Positions 51,714-62,760 of a DNA stretch of 64,000 nucleotides are shown here, piece by piece (the first letter of the stretch is position 1; every line of letters starts with the position of its first letter). This DNA is from an uncultured Bacteroidia bacterium (GTDB lineage: Bacteria > Bacteroidota > Bacteroidia > Bacteroidales > UBA932), in NCBI GenBank assembly GCA_902774155.1, contig CACYHF010000016.1, positions 18,392-82,391 on the forward strand. The letters are read 5' to 3'. A program made the translations under genes and the position numbers. The notes beneath the pieces were generated by a model. It saw only the letters and a program-made list of their open reading frames with translations. It was not told the origin of the DNA and searched no databases.

Positions 51714-52265
51714 ATGAACACTTGTCCTAAATGCAAAGCGACCCTTCCCGATGGTGCACATTTCTGCCACACTTGCGGAACCACTCTCGATGAAAACATC
51801 AGGCCCTCTTACAACAACGGTCTTGTCCCGTTTGTTCCCGCATCCTCCGGCACCATCACCCGGGTTGTCCCGCCCGTAAAGAGAGACTGGATGCAAAAGC
51901 TGCTGACCAAATGCATCCTCGCAACCATCGCCACACTTGCCATCGCTGTCCTGATTCTCCTCTTCCACATCTGGCCAGGATGCTTCGTTTCGGGGGCCCT
52001 TCTCCTCTTTGCGCTTGCGACTACCGCCGCCTGTATCGCCCTCAACATCCCTGAGGTTTCTATTGATTTCGTCCATCAGTTGGGCGAAGACAGGGCCTGT
52101 TCACTCTATAACCAGATTGTAAACGTTACCCTTATCTGGGAGGCGTTCTGGCTCGCCGTCGGCCTCGTTTGCATGTTCTTTCCCTGGTGGGTCGTACTCA
52201 TTGCGGAGAGCGCTAATATCTCTATCCTGGCTATGATTATCGGCGGCATTCTGGATTCTATTTAA
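51714..52265 (+). CDS. Zinc-ribbon membrane protein
   Basis: 183 aa. An N-terminal zinc ribbon (CPKCKATLPDGAHFCHTCG) is followed by a linker and three or four hydrophobic segments (ILATIATLAIAVLILLFHIW, FVSGALLLFALATTAACIAL, WEAFWLAVGLVCMFF and a C-terminal one). The ribbon resembles those of the kinase and of the downstream WG protein, suggesting a common docking module. It lies 24 nt after the kinase gene and 17 nt before the WG gene. It is probably the inner-membrane anchor of the complex. Confidence 0.8.
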   Translation: MNTCPKCKATLPDGAHFCHTCGTTLDENIRPSYNNGLVPFVPASSGTITRVVPPVKRDWMQKLLTKCILATIATLAIAVLILLFHIWPGCFVSGALLLFALATTAACIALNIPEVSIDFVHQLGEDRACSLYNQIVNVTLIWEAFWLAVGLVCMFFPWWVVLIAESANISILAMIIGGILDSI

Positions 52266-52282
52266 CTTAACCACGCTCCCCT

Positions 52283-53392
52283 ATGACCTGCCCGAATTGT
52301 CACGAATCCCACCATGCTCCCGGAGCCCTGTTCTGCCATATATGCGGACAGGCTCTGGGACTTCCTGCCCCGCAGACGGAGATTTCTTCGACCCACAATT
52401 TGGAATGGGCCGATTATTTCTCCGAAGGGCTTGCCATGGTGGTTACGGGTGGGAAGACGGGATTCCTCGACAGGAAAGGCAACTTTATAATCCCGCCAAC
52501 CTTCAATCAAGAAGGGAGTTATATCTTTGGACATGATTCTCAAATGGGGTTCTCGGAAGGCCTTGCCGCCGTTTCCAATGGACAATATCCCTATCGGCAA
52601 TATGGCTGTATCGATCCCTCGGGTGCGTGGGTGATTCCTCCCAAGTACACCTGTATATGGCATTTCTCTGAAGGACTGGCCCCTTTTCTTCAGAAAGACA
52701 AATGGGGCTATTTGGACAAGGCAGGCCACATCGTCATCCCACCCATCTATCAACAGGCTGGTTTCTTCTCCGATGGCCTGGCGGTTGTTCAGACAGCCTA
52801 TGACAAATATGCGTTCATTGACAGGACCGGACAAACGGTTATAAAGAAAAGCAGTAATCTTTTCCACAAGGTGGGATTTAACCACGCGTGCGCTTTTCAC
52901 GACGGTCTTGCCAGAGTGGAATGTAACGGCCGAAAAGGTTTCATCAACCGTGCGGGATCCTTCTCCCCTGTGAGATATGCCGAGCTGGAGGATTTCTCCG
53001 AGGGGATGGCTGGATTCAAGATTTCCAAGCCAGGGAAAGATGCCAGATGCGGGTTCCTGAACACGAATCTGTCCATTGCCATCGAACCCAAGTTTGACAG
53101 TGTTTCTCCTTTCCACGAGGGTCTGGCCGTCGTACGGACAAATGGCCGGTCCGGGTATGTGAACACATCGGGAGATCTTGTCATCCCCTGCCAATTCGAC
53201 AGCGCCGCCCCGTTCAGTGAAGGTATGGCCGCCGTCACCATAGGAAACAAGATCGGCTTTGTCAACGCATCCGGGGTGCTCGTTATCGTTCCGACGTTTG
53301 AAAGTGCCAGACGTTTTTCGGAAGGCATTGCGGCCGTAAAAGAGAACGGCAAGTGGCATTACATTGACAAAACCGGAAAAAGAGTATTCTGA
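52283..53392 (+). CDS. Zinc-ribbon and WG-repeat protein
   Basis: 369 aa. It starts with a zinc ribbon (CPNCHESHHAPGALFCHICG), then about eight WG-type repeats fill the rest: KTGFLDRKGNFIIPPTFNQ, KWGYLDKAGHIVIPPIYQQ, RSGYVNTSGDLVIPCQFD and similar, alternating with F-S-EGLA segments. No signal peptide is present, unlike the WG lipoproteins at the left of the island, so this copy is cytoplasmic. It is the last gene of the operon and of the island. The repeats resemble the C-terminal part of the TIR-FISUMP-TIR-WG protein, hinting at a shared ligand or partner. Confidence 0.85.
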   Translation: MTCPNCHESHHAPGALFCHICGQALGLPAPQTEISSTHNLEWADYFSEGLAMVVTGGKTGFLDRKGNFIIPPTFNQEGSYIFGHDSQMGFSEGLAAVSNGQYPYRQYGCIDPSGAWVIPPKYTCIWHFSEGLAPFLQKDKWGYLDKAGHIVIPPIYQQAGFFSDGLAVVQTAYDKYAFIDRTGQTVIKKSSNLFHKVGFNHACAFHDGLARVECNGRKGFINRAGSFSPVRYAELEDFSEGMAGFKISKPGKDARCGFLNTNLSIAIEPKFDSVSPFHEGLAVVRTNGRSGYVNTSGDLVIPCQFDSAAPFSEGMAAVTIGNKIGFVNASGVLVIVPTFESARRFSEGIAAVKENGKWHYIDKTGKRVF

Positions 53393-53452
53393 TGTGACTA
53401 TCCCCTATCTGGAAAACACGTACGGCAACTTTTGTATCCTTCTCCGTTCCAT

Positions 53453-53489
53453 ACCCGTAATAAAGACGGAGAATCTAGAACAATCTACC
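53453..53489 (-). promoter_or_regulatory. Degenerate, inward-facing copy of the island element
   Basis: On the reverse strand GGTAGATT is followed after 13 nt by CGTCTTT (five of seven matches), but the DTGAA part is missing. It faces back into the island, antisense to the last WG gene. Confidence 0.3.
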
Positions 53490-53499
53490 TTTTTTGTAT

Positions 53500-53507
53500 T
53501 ATCTTTG
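53500..53507 (+). promoter_or_regulatory. -7 element of smpB
   Basis: TATCTTTG, followed by CAGTCTT and the ATG, so the mRNA is probably leaderless or nearly so. No TTG is seen at the right spacing. Confidence 0.55.
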
Positions 53508-53514
53508 CAGTCTT

Positions 53515-53970
53515 ATGCCCAAAGCCAAGAGCAGCATACAGATCAAGAACCGCAGGGCCTCGTTTGATTACGAGTTCCTGGAGACTTATACCGCCGGCAT
53601 CCAGCTGGTGGGAACGGAGATCAAGAGCATCCGGGCGGGCAAGTGCTCGCTGCAGGACGCGTATTGCTTCTTCGTGGGGAACGAGCTCTTCGTGCGGGGT
53701 ATGAACATCGCCCAGTACCACTGGGGCAGCTGGGGCCAGCACGAGCCCGTGCGGGATCGCCGCCTCTTGCTTAACCGCAAGGAACTCAGGCACTTGCAGC
53801 AGGCCGATAAACAAAAAGGCCTCACCATTGTAGCCGTAAAACTCTTTATTGCCGACAACGGTTTTGCCAAGCTGGTAATCGCCCTGGCCAAGGGTAAGAA
53901 AGAGTACGACAAGCGCGAAACCATCAAGAAAAAGGACCTCCGCCGGGAAATGGAGCGGGGCGGTTACTAG
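53515..53970 (+). CDS. smpB: SsrA-binding protein
   Basis: 151 aa from MPKAKSS. SmpB binds tmRNA and brings it to stalled ribosomes. The IQIKNRRASFDYEFLETYTAGI opening, the GTEIKSIRAGKCSLQDAY block, RDRRLLLNRKEL and the basic C-terminal tail (KKEYDKRETIKKKDLRREM) are diagnostic. An upstream in-frame ATG at 53494 would lie inside the promoter element, so the start at 53515 is chosen. It marks the return to core genome on the right side of the accessory island. The stop overlaps the stop of the convergent M23 peptidase gene by 4 nt. Confidence 0.95.
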   Translation: MPKAKSSIQIKNRRASFDYEFLETYTAGIQLVGTEIKSIRAGKCSLQDAYCFFVGNELFVRGMNIAQYHWGSWGQHEPVRDRRLLLNRKELRHLQQADKQKGLTIVAVKLFIADNGFAKLVIALAKGKKEYDKRETIKKKDLRREMERGGY

Positions 53971-54875
53971 TCCAGGGACTGCGAGGTGACGGTGGTCATA
54001 AAGACCAGGCGGGAATACTCTTCCGGAGAGAGGGAGGCGAAGAGGTAGTTCACCGGATCCTTGATTTCGCCTTTATATATCACTTCAAAATGCAGGTGCG
54101 GGGTGGGATAAGACGACGAGATGCCCACCGTGCCCACTTTCTGTCCGCGGCGGATCCGCTGCCCGCCCGAAACTTTGATATCGGCCAGCAGGCAATAGCG
54201 CGTGGCGTAGCCGTTTCCATGATTGATTTCCACTACGTTACCCAGGCCCCTGCGGGAACGCACCACCTTTGATACGGTGCCTCCGGCCGCTGCAAAGACG
54301 TCCGTTCCCTGAGCGGCAATCAGGTCCAGGCCCTTGTGCGTCATGGGCAGCTTGTACACCGGATTCTGCTTCTCCCCTACCGATGCGCCCGCCTGCACGT
54401 AGGACATATCCTTAAGCGGCAGGGTGAGCGGCGGAATACTGTCCCGGCGCTGCTCCAAAAGGCCGAAAATGGCCGCGAAATTGGCGTCCACATTCCCCGC
54501 CATGGCCATGGTACTTTCTACCGTGGAGGCGGCCGATGACAGGTAAAAACTCTCTGACAATGAGTCACTTTCGGCAATCAGGTCGGCCGCGGTGAGGGCG
54601 TCCAGCGAAGGGGCCTGTGTTTCGAAGAGTTCCTCATAGATGGCATCGTCCTTGTCCAACAGGCCTTCCACCACATCGCCGATAAGACGCTCCTTCTCCT
54701 TCAATTGCGCATAACGTTCCCGGTACAGGTTGTTTTCCCGCTGCAGCTGACGCTCCTCCTTAGTAGAGAAAAACACCGCAAAAAGGATATAGAACACTAC
54801 CGACAGCGACGCCGTGCTCACCACATAGCGCAGCAGAGTGGACAAAAACTTCTGTATGGGAGTACGCTGTTTCAT
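53967..54875 (-). CDS. M23-family peptidase with membrane anchor (second of a pair)
   Basis: 302 aa. A transmembrane segment near the N-terminus (STASLSVVFYILFAVFF) is followed by a coiled-coil-like stretch (ERQLQRENNLYRERYAQLKEKERL). The C-terminal LytM/M23 domain has the zinc ligands in THKGLDL and PHLHFEV. Such proteins cut peptidoglycan cross-links or regulate other cell-wall hydrolases in the periplasm. The ATG at 54875 overlaps the stop of the upstream paralogue by one base (TGATG), so the two are coupled and probably work together. Confidence 0.9.
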   Translation of the reverse strand: MKQRTPIQKFLSTLLRYVVSTASLSVVFYILFAVFFSTKEERQLQRENNLYRERYAQLKEKERLIGDVVEGLLDKDDAIYEELFETQAPSLDALTAADLIAESDSLSESFYLSSAASTVESTMAMAGNVDANFAAIFGLLEQRRDSIPPLTLPLKDMSYVQAGASVGEKQNPVYKLPMTHKGLDLIAAQGTDVFAAAGGTVSKVVRSRRGLGNVVEINHGNGYATRYCLLADIKVSGGQRIRRGQKVGTVGISSSYPTPHLHFEVIYKGEIKDPVNYLFASLSPEEYSRLVFMTTVTSQSLD

Positions 54876-55792
54876 CACTTGGCCGGTTTGCGAACCAGTT
54901 CAAAGTAGTCCTGGGAAGGGATGGTGAGGTCCATATAAAGGGCCGGATTCACATAATTCTTCCTGTAAATCACCTCATAATGCAGGTGCGGTCCGGTAAT
55001 GCGGCCACTGCGTCCGCTCAGGCCCAGGCAATCCCCGCGGGAAACTTTCTGTCCCACTTCCACATCGGTGCGGGACAGGTGGGCATAACGGGTTACATAG
55101 CCGAAACCATGGTCCACTTCAATGTGGTTGCCGTAACCGCCCCTTTCGTGCTTCACCAGGATTACCGTACCGTCGCCGGTGGCATATACCGGATTGCCGG
55201 GCGGGCAGGCGAAGTCCATGCCGGTATGGCGCTTGCCGATACCCAGGATGGGATCTGCGCGCAAACCGAAGGGACTGGTCATCCGATAGGTGCTGGGGTC
55301 CGTGTTCATAGGAGGAATGGAGGGAATATGCGCCGCCAGGTCGCCGGCCGTAAGCTGCAGGGTCCGGATATCATCGAACGATTTGGACTGTACATACGCC
55401 CGTTTTTCCAGCACATCCAGTCGCCGGACCACCTCCTTCAGGCCTGTTCCTTCCAGATTGGCATACCGTTTCTCCCCACCGAAGCCGCTCTGCCGCACGG
55501 CTTGCGGAATCTCGTCCAGACCATACACGTTGCGGTAGATGCGGTCGTCCCGGACTTCCAGCATGGAAAGGAGTTCGTCGTAGCGGTCCAGTTGCTGGGA
55601 CATTTGGTCCATCCGCGTGTTCCAATGCGCGTTCTGGCGCTTCAGGATGGCGGTTTTGGGCAAATCAAAGCCCAGCACCGACACATAGAACCACATATAA
55701 AACAGGAACAGGGCCGCCCCGGAAAGGACGACCAGCAGCCACATCCAGCTACCATAATGGCGTACGATTATGTTTTTGCCCGATGGGGTCAT
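54875..55792 (-). CDS. M23-family peptidase with membrane anchor (first of a pair)
   Basis: 305 aa from MTPSGKN. A transmembrane segment (WLLVVLSGAALFLFYMWFYV) is followed by a coiled-coil-like region (about 40-120) and an M23 domain with the zinc ligands in RHTGMDFACPPG and GPHLHYEV, so catalysis is plausible. It is a paralogue of the next gene. The start follows a TACCTTTG promoter box by 6 nt; an earlier in-frame Met at 55810 would lie upstream of the transcription start. It is divergent from alaS, an arrangement I believe is common in Bacteroidales. Confidence 0.9.
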   Translation of the reverse strand: MTPSGKNIIVRHYGSWMWLLVVLSGAALFLFYMWFYVSVLGFDLPKTAILKRQNAHWNTRMDQMSQQLDRYDELLSMLEVRDDRIYRNVYGLDEIPQAVRQSGFGGEKRYANLEGTGLKEVVRRLDVLEKRAYVQSKSFDDIRTLQLTAGDLAAHIPSIPPMNTDPSTYRMTSPFGLRADPILGIGKRHTGMDFACPPGNPVYATGDGTVILVKHERGGYGNHIEVDHGFGYVTRYAHLSRTDVEVGQKVSRGDCLGLSGRSGRITGPHLHYEVIYRKNYVNPALYMDLTIPSQDYFELVRKPAK

Positions 55793-55798
55793 AGCTTG

Positions 55799-55830
55799 CA
55801 AAGGTAACAAAAATCCTGCCCAAATGCCAA
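55799..55830 (-). promoter_or_regulatory. Promoter of the M23 peptidase pair
   Basis: The reverse strand carries TTG (55828-55830), 21 bp, then TACCTTTG (55799-55806). The ATG follows by 6 nt. Confidence 0.7.
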
Positions 55831-55855
55831 AATAGGATATTTTGCGGAAAAAACG

Positions 55856-55863
55856 TACCTTTG
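55856..55863 (+). promoter_or_regulatory. -7 element of alaS
   Basis: TACCTTTG, 31 nt before the alaS ATG. No clear TTG 19-21 bp upstream. Confidence 0.5.
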
Positions 55864-55894
55864 TAGGCTATATTGAAATAACCTGGATATAAAT

Positions 55895-58506
<2,612 letters not shown>

Positions 58507-58507
<1 letters not shown>

Positions 58508-60954
58508 TGAAAAAACTAGACCAGTTCTTACTGAAATCCTTTGTGGGACCGTTTTTGGCGATCCTGGGGATTGTGGTATTCATACTGGTCATGCAATTCC
58601 TTTGGCTGTACATCGATGAACTGGTTGGTAAGGGCCTGGAATTCAAGGTAATCCTGGAATTCCTGATGTGGGGAAGCTGTCAGGTGTTGCCGCTGGCCAT
58701 TCCGCTGGCCACCCTCCTGAGCTCCATGATGACCCTGGGCGATATGGGCGAACACTTCGAGCTCACCGCCATCAAGGCATCGGGCATCTCGCTCATGCGT
58801 GTCCTCCTGCCCATGATTGGCGTCAGCATCCTCATCAGTATCGGCGCCTTCTATATCGGCGACCGCCTGGTCCCCTACTCCATCAACCAGATCTACACCA
58901 TGCGCGACGACATCGGCCGCACCAAGAGTGAGATCAAAATCCCCACCGGAACCTTCTACGACGGTATCGAGGGCTACGTCCTGCGGGTGGACCGCCGGGA
59001 CAAGAAGACCGGCATGATGTACAACATCCTGGTTTACGATCACAGTACGGGCAAGGGCAACACGCGCATCACCGTGGCCGACAGCGGCATCATCAAGATG
59101 TCCAAGGCCAAGGACTACCTCACCTTCCAGCTCTTTGACGGCGTGAATTACCAAGAGGAGAACAAGCGGCAGTACCGCGACACCTCCCTGGCACTGCAGC
59201 GCATCCGCTTCCACAACCAGGAAATGGTAATTCCGCTGGAAAACTATGCCTTCCACCACTCCGACAGCGCCCGCTACGGCGAACAGGTCCGTTCGATGAA
59301 CCTGAATAGCCTGCAGCACGGACACGATTCCCTTGTCAATCTGGTCCACGAGGGCACCCTCCGACACGTTGAGGAGTTCCGCAATCAGGCTCATTTGGGC
59401 TACCAGAATCAACTGGACACGGCTTGGCGTAGCGTGTCCACCACCCTGCTGGATCCCCCGTCGGACAAACGTTGGACTTCCCTTCTGAACAAACAGCACG
59501 GTATGGAAGCGGCCATCAGTTCCGCCCGGCGTATCCAGGGTATGGCCAACGGACAGATTATGGATTCGGCCGAATACACCCACTTGATCCACCGCACGGA
59601 CGTGGAAATCTGGAAGAAGTACGCCCAGGCGCTGGCCTGTCTGCTGCTCTTCTTTATCGGCGCGCCCGTAGGAGCCCTCCTCAAAAAAGGCGGACTGGGC
59701 GCTCCGGCGGTCATTTCCCTACTGTTCTTCGTGCTGTACTGGGTGGTGGACATCACCGGCGAACGCCTGGCCAACAACGGCAGCACAACGGCTTTCGTGG
59801 GCAAATTCATTTCGGCCTTCGTGCTGGCGCCCATCGGCACATGGCTCACGGTCAAGGCCGTTAAAGATGCCAGTATCTTCAACATAGACCTGGTGAAATC
59901 CGGGTTCCGCAGAGTAAAAAGCAAATTCTTCCGTATGTTCAGAAAAACCCGTATCGTCTATATGGGCACGCCGGAGTTCTCCGTGGGCCCGCTGGATGCC
60001 CTCATCAAGGGTGGCTATCATATTGTAGGCGTGGTAACGGTGCCGGATAAACCTTCGGGCCGCGGCCTCAAGATGAACGAATCGGCCGTCAAGAAGTACG
60101 CCGTTGCGCATGAACTGCCGTTGCTGCAGCCGGAAAAACTCAAGGACGAAGATTTCCTGAAAGACCTGGCCGCCTGGAAGGCCGATCTCTTTGTGGTGGT
60201 GGGCTTCCGGATGCTGCCGGAGGTAGTGTGGAGTATGCCCAAACTGGGGACGTTCAACCTGCACGCCGCCCTGTTGCCGCAGTACCGCGGCGCCGCCCCC
60301 ATCAACTGGGCGGTGATCAACGGAGAGAACATCACGGGCGTGACCACCTTTATGATTGACAAACGAATCGATACCGGCGGTATCATCCTGCGCTCCGAAT
60401 GCCGCGTAGAGCCCACGGATACGGCGGGCACCCTGCACGACAAACTTATGGAACTGGGTTCGCAGCTGGTAGCGGAAACGGTGGAAGGGCTGGTCCAGAA
60501 GAACGTGGAACTGCGTGTACAGCGCAGCTTCATCCAGGGCTCCGAGCTCCTGAAACCCGCCCCGAAGCTAACACACGAGTTGCAGCACATCGACTGGAAC
60601 GACACCACCCGGCACGTCTACAACCTGATCCGCGGCCTTTCCCCTTTCCCCTGCGCCTATACGGAACTGGTACCGGAAGGAGACGCCCCTGCCGTGCAAC
60701 TGAAGGTGTTCTTCGGGGAAATGCGATATGACCTGCACGCAGAACCGGGCACGGTGCTGAGCGACGGCAAGACTTACTTCGCCGTGGCCACGCAGGATGG
60801 GGCCATTGCCATCACAGACCTGCAACTGGCCGGCAAGAAGCGGATGGATGTCCGCAGCTTCCTGCTGGGCTTCCGCAATCCCACTTCCTACAGGACCACC
60901 CCCGGCACCTCCAAGGCCGAAATCGCCAAGGCCGCTCCGAAGGAAGATGAATAG
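58507..60954 (+). CDS. fmt: LptF/LptG-type permease fused to methionyl-tRNA formyltransferase
   Basis: 815 aa with two unrelated halves. Residues about 1-470 are a YjgP/YjgQ (LptF/G) permease: MKKLDQFLLKSFVGPFLAILG, an N-terminal membrane cluster, a periplasmic middle and a C-terminal membrane cluster (LLLFFIGAPVGALLKKGGLG). Such permeases extract lipopolysaccharide from the inner membrane. From about residue 477 the chain is methionyl-tRNA formyltransferase (RIVYMGTPEFSVGPLDALI, FNLHAALLPQYRGAAPINW, MIDKRIDTGG), with the Asn/His/Asp active site kept. A Met at 59935 could allow separate translation of Fmt. No stop or frameshift separates the halves. Confidence 0.88.
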
Positions 60955-61588
60955 CATTGTCATTTTAGGTAACGGGGCGTTCCCCACGGAGCCGTATCCG
61001 GTCTATCTGCTGGATTCGGCGGAAGGGGTGGTGTGTTGCGACGGGGCGCTGACTAAGTTACTGGAGCACAATCCATCGGCCCGGCCTATGGCCGTAGTCG
61101 GAGATCTGGATTCCCTGCCGCAGGAACTGGCGGAACGCTTTGCCGATGTGCTGGTGCACGAAAACGAGCAGGACACCAACGACCAGACCAAAGCGCTGCG
61201 CTGGGTGCTCACCCACCACCCTGAGGTGCAGGAAATCACCTTCCTGGGTGCCACGGGCCTGCGGGAAGACCACACCATCGGCAACCTGGGACTCCTGATG
61301 GACTATCCCCGACAGTTCGATCTGGGCGACCGGCGCCTGTGTATGGTTTCTGATTTCGGGACCGCTTTCACCGTTACAAACAGTTGCGACCTCCACCTGG
61401 GTGAAGGCCGCAGAATCTCCCTGTTCAGTGCCGACAATTCCCTCCGGGTAAGTTCAGAGGGATTGGAGTGGCCCTTGGACGACGTGGTGTTCGACGCCTG
61501 GTGGAAAGCCACGCTCAACCGCACGTCCTCCCCTATCGTTTCTCTCCATTTCAATCATCCATCGGCCCTGCTGGTGCTGGTGGATTAA
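60947..61588 (+). CDS. Thiamine pyrophosphokinase
   Basis: 213 aa. It makes thiamine diphosphate from thiamine and ATP. The motifs VVGDLDS, QDTNDQTKAL and GATGLREDHTIGNLGLL form the nucleotide and thiamine site; the C-terminal beta domain is present. The ATG lies 8 nt inside the end of the upstream fusion gene, so it is translationally coupled. A longer in-frame extension upstream lies within the Fmt coding region and is not used. Confidence 0.92.
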   Translation: MNSIVILGNGAFPTEPYPVYLLDSAEGVVCCDGALTKLLEHNPSARPMAVVGDLDSLPQELAERFADVLVHENEQDTNDQTKALRWVLTHHPEVQEITFLGATGLREDHTIGNLGLLMDYPRQFDLGDRRLCMVSDFGTAFTVTNSCDLHLGEGRRISLFSADNSLRVSSEGLEWPLDDVVFDAWWKATLNRTSSPIVSLHFNHPSALLVLVD

Positions 61589-61599
61589 GCATTATCTTT

Positions 61600-62760
61600 A
61601 TGCGTACCACCCTCTTCCGAATCGTTGTATCGGCCTTCGCCGCGGCCGTCCTTTGCGCCGCTTCCTGCACGGCCCCTGAAATCCAAACGACCATCGTCTT
61701 TGCCGAAAACAGCGACGATTGCCACTATTACCGCATCCCCGCTATGTGCCTGGATGAGCAGGGAAACATCATTGCGGTGACCGACCGCCGCTACGAAAAC
61801 ATCGGCGACCTGGGCTACCGCAATACCAGCATTGATATTAGTACCAAACGCAGCACCGATGGCGGAAAAAACTGGGGCGAACAGCATTTCATCGCCCGCG
61901 GCGACACGTCCCGGGTGCTGGGCTATGGTTTCGGCGACGCTTCGCTCACCCTTACCCGCAGCGGTAAAATCCTGTGCATGATGGCTTGCGGAGAAGGCCC
62001 CAAAGGCTTTCGGAGAGGGCTTAAGCATACTTCGGTGAGTACCAGCGAAGACGGCGGCATCACCTGGAGCGAGCCCCGCATCATTCCCTTCCCCGAAAAC
62101 ATCCACAGTGCTTTTGTCACTTCCGGCAAGGGCGTCGTAGATGCCGATGGCGACATCCTTCTGGTGGCCTGCGTGCTGGCGCAGGATTACCCCGACCCCA
62201 TGCCCTGGCCCTGGCCGGTGGAGCCGCACCTTTTCTACTCGAAGGACGAAGGTCAAAGCTGGACGATGCAGGCGGAACCGATTGTTCCCCGGGGCGATGA
62301 ATCCAAGCTGGAGCTGCTCCCCGACGGGCGCCTGCTCTTCAGCGCCCGCAACGGCGTCTATGGACCCAGGATCCTCAACACGGGCGTCAAGGGCGAAGAC
62401 GGTATCTGGCACTGGGGAGAGGGACATCCTTCCGAAGGCCTGCTGGCCAACAGCTGCAACGGCGACATCCTCCTTTGGCGGAAAGGGATGGTCATCCACT
62501 CCTATATAAAGGATAAGGACCGGCGCACCGGTCTCACCCTGGCCGTGAGTTGCGATAATGGCAACAGCTGGACCGACTTCTTAACTATTCAAAGCGGTCC
62601 AGCTGCTTATTCTACCATGGTTTGTTTCCGAAACGGAGACATCGGCATCCTCTATGAAGACGGATCCCGCAGTGAAGACGGGGGCTACGACATCGTCTTC
62701 TCCCGCATCCCCCGCCGACTCCTTTCCTCCGCTATTGATTCAGTGCGTCCGCGCTCTTGA
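61600..62760 (+). CDS. Exo-alpha-sialidase, GH33
   Basis: 386 aa from MRTTLF. A lipoprotein signal ends at AASC. The RIP motif (YYRIPAMC), four Asp-box-like units (STDGGKNWGE, SEDGGITWSE, SKDEGQSWTM, SCDNGNSWTD), the Glu of ESKLELLPDGRLLFSARN and the Tyr of AAYSTMV match the six-blade sialidase fold and its catalytic residues. It removes terminal sialic acid from host glycans, complementing the fucosidase and mannosidase at the other end of the window. It starts 11 nt after the thiamine pyrophosphokinase gene. Its 3' end overlaps the convergent TrpB-like gene by 29 nt. Confidence 0.92.
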   Translation: MRTTLFRIVVSAFAAAVLCAASCTAPEIQTTIVFAENSDDCHYYRIPAMCLDEQGNIIAVTDRRYENIGDLGYRNTSIDISTKRSTDGGKNWGEQHFIARGDTSRVLGYGFGDASLTLTRSGKILCMMACGEGPKGFRRGLKHTSVSTSEDGGITWSEPRIIPFPENIHSAFVTSGKGVVDADGDILLVACVLAQDYPDPMPWPWPVEPHLFYSKDEGQSWTMQAEPIVPRGDESKLELLPDGRLLFSARNGVYGPRILNTGVKGEDGIWHWGEGHPSEGLLANSCNGDILLWRKGMVIHSYIKDKDRRTGLTLAVSCDNGNSWTDFLTIQSGPAAYSTMVCFRNGDIGILYEDGSRSEDGGYDIVFSRIPRRLLSSAIDSVRPRS

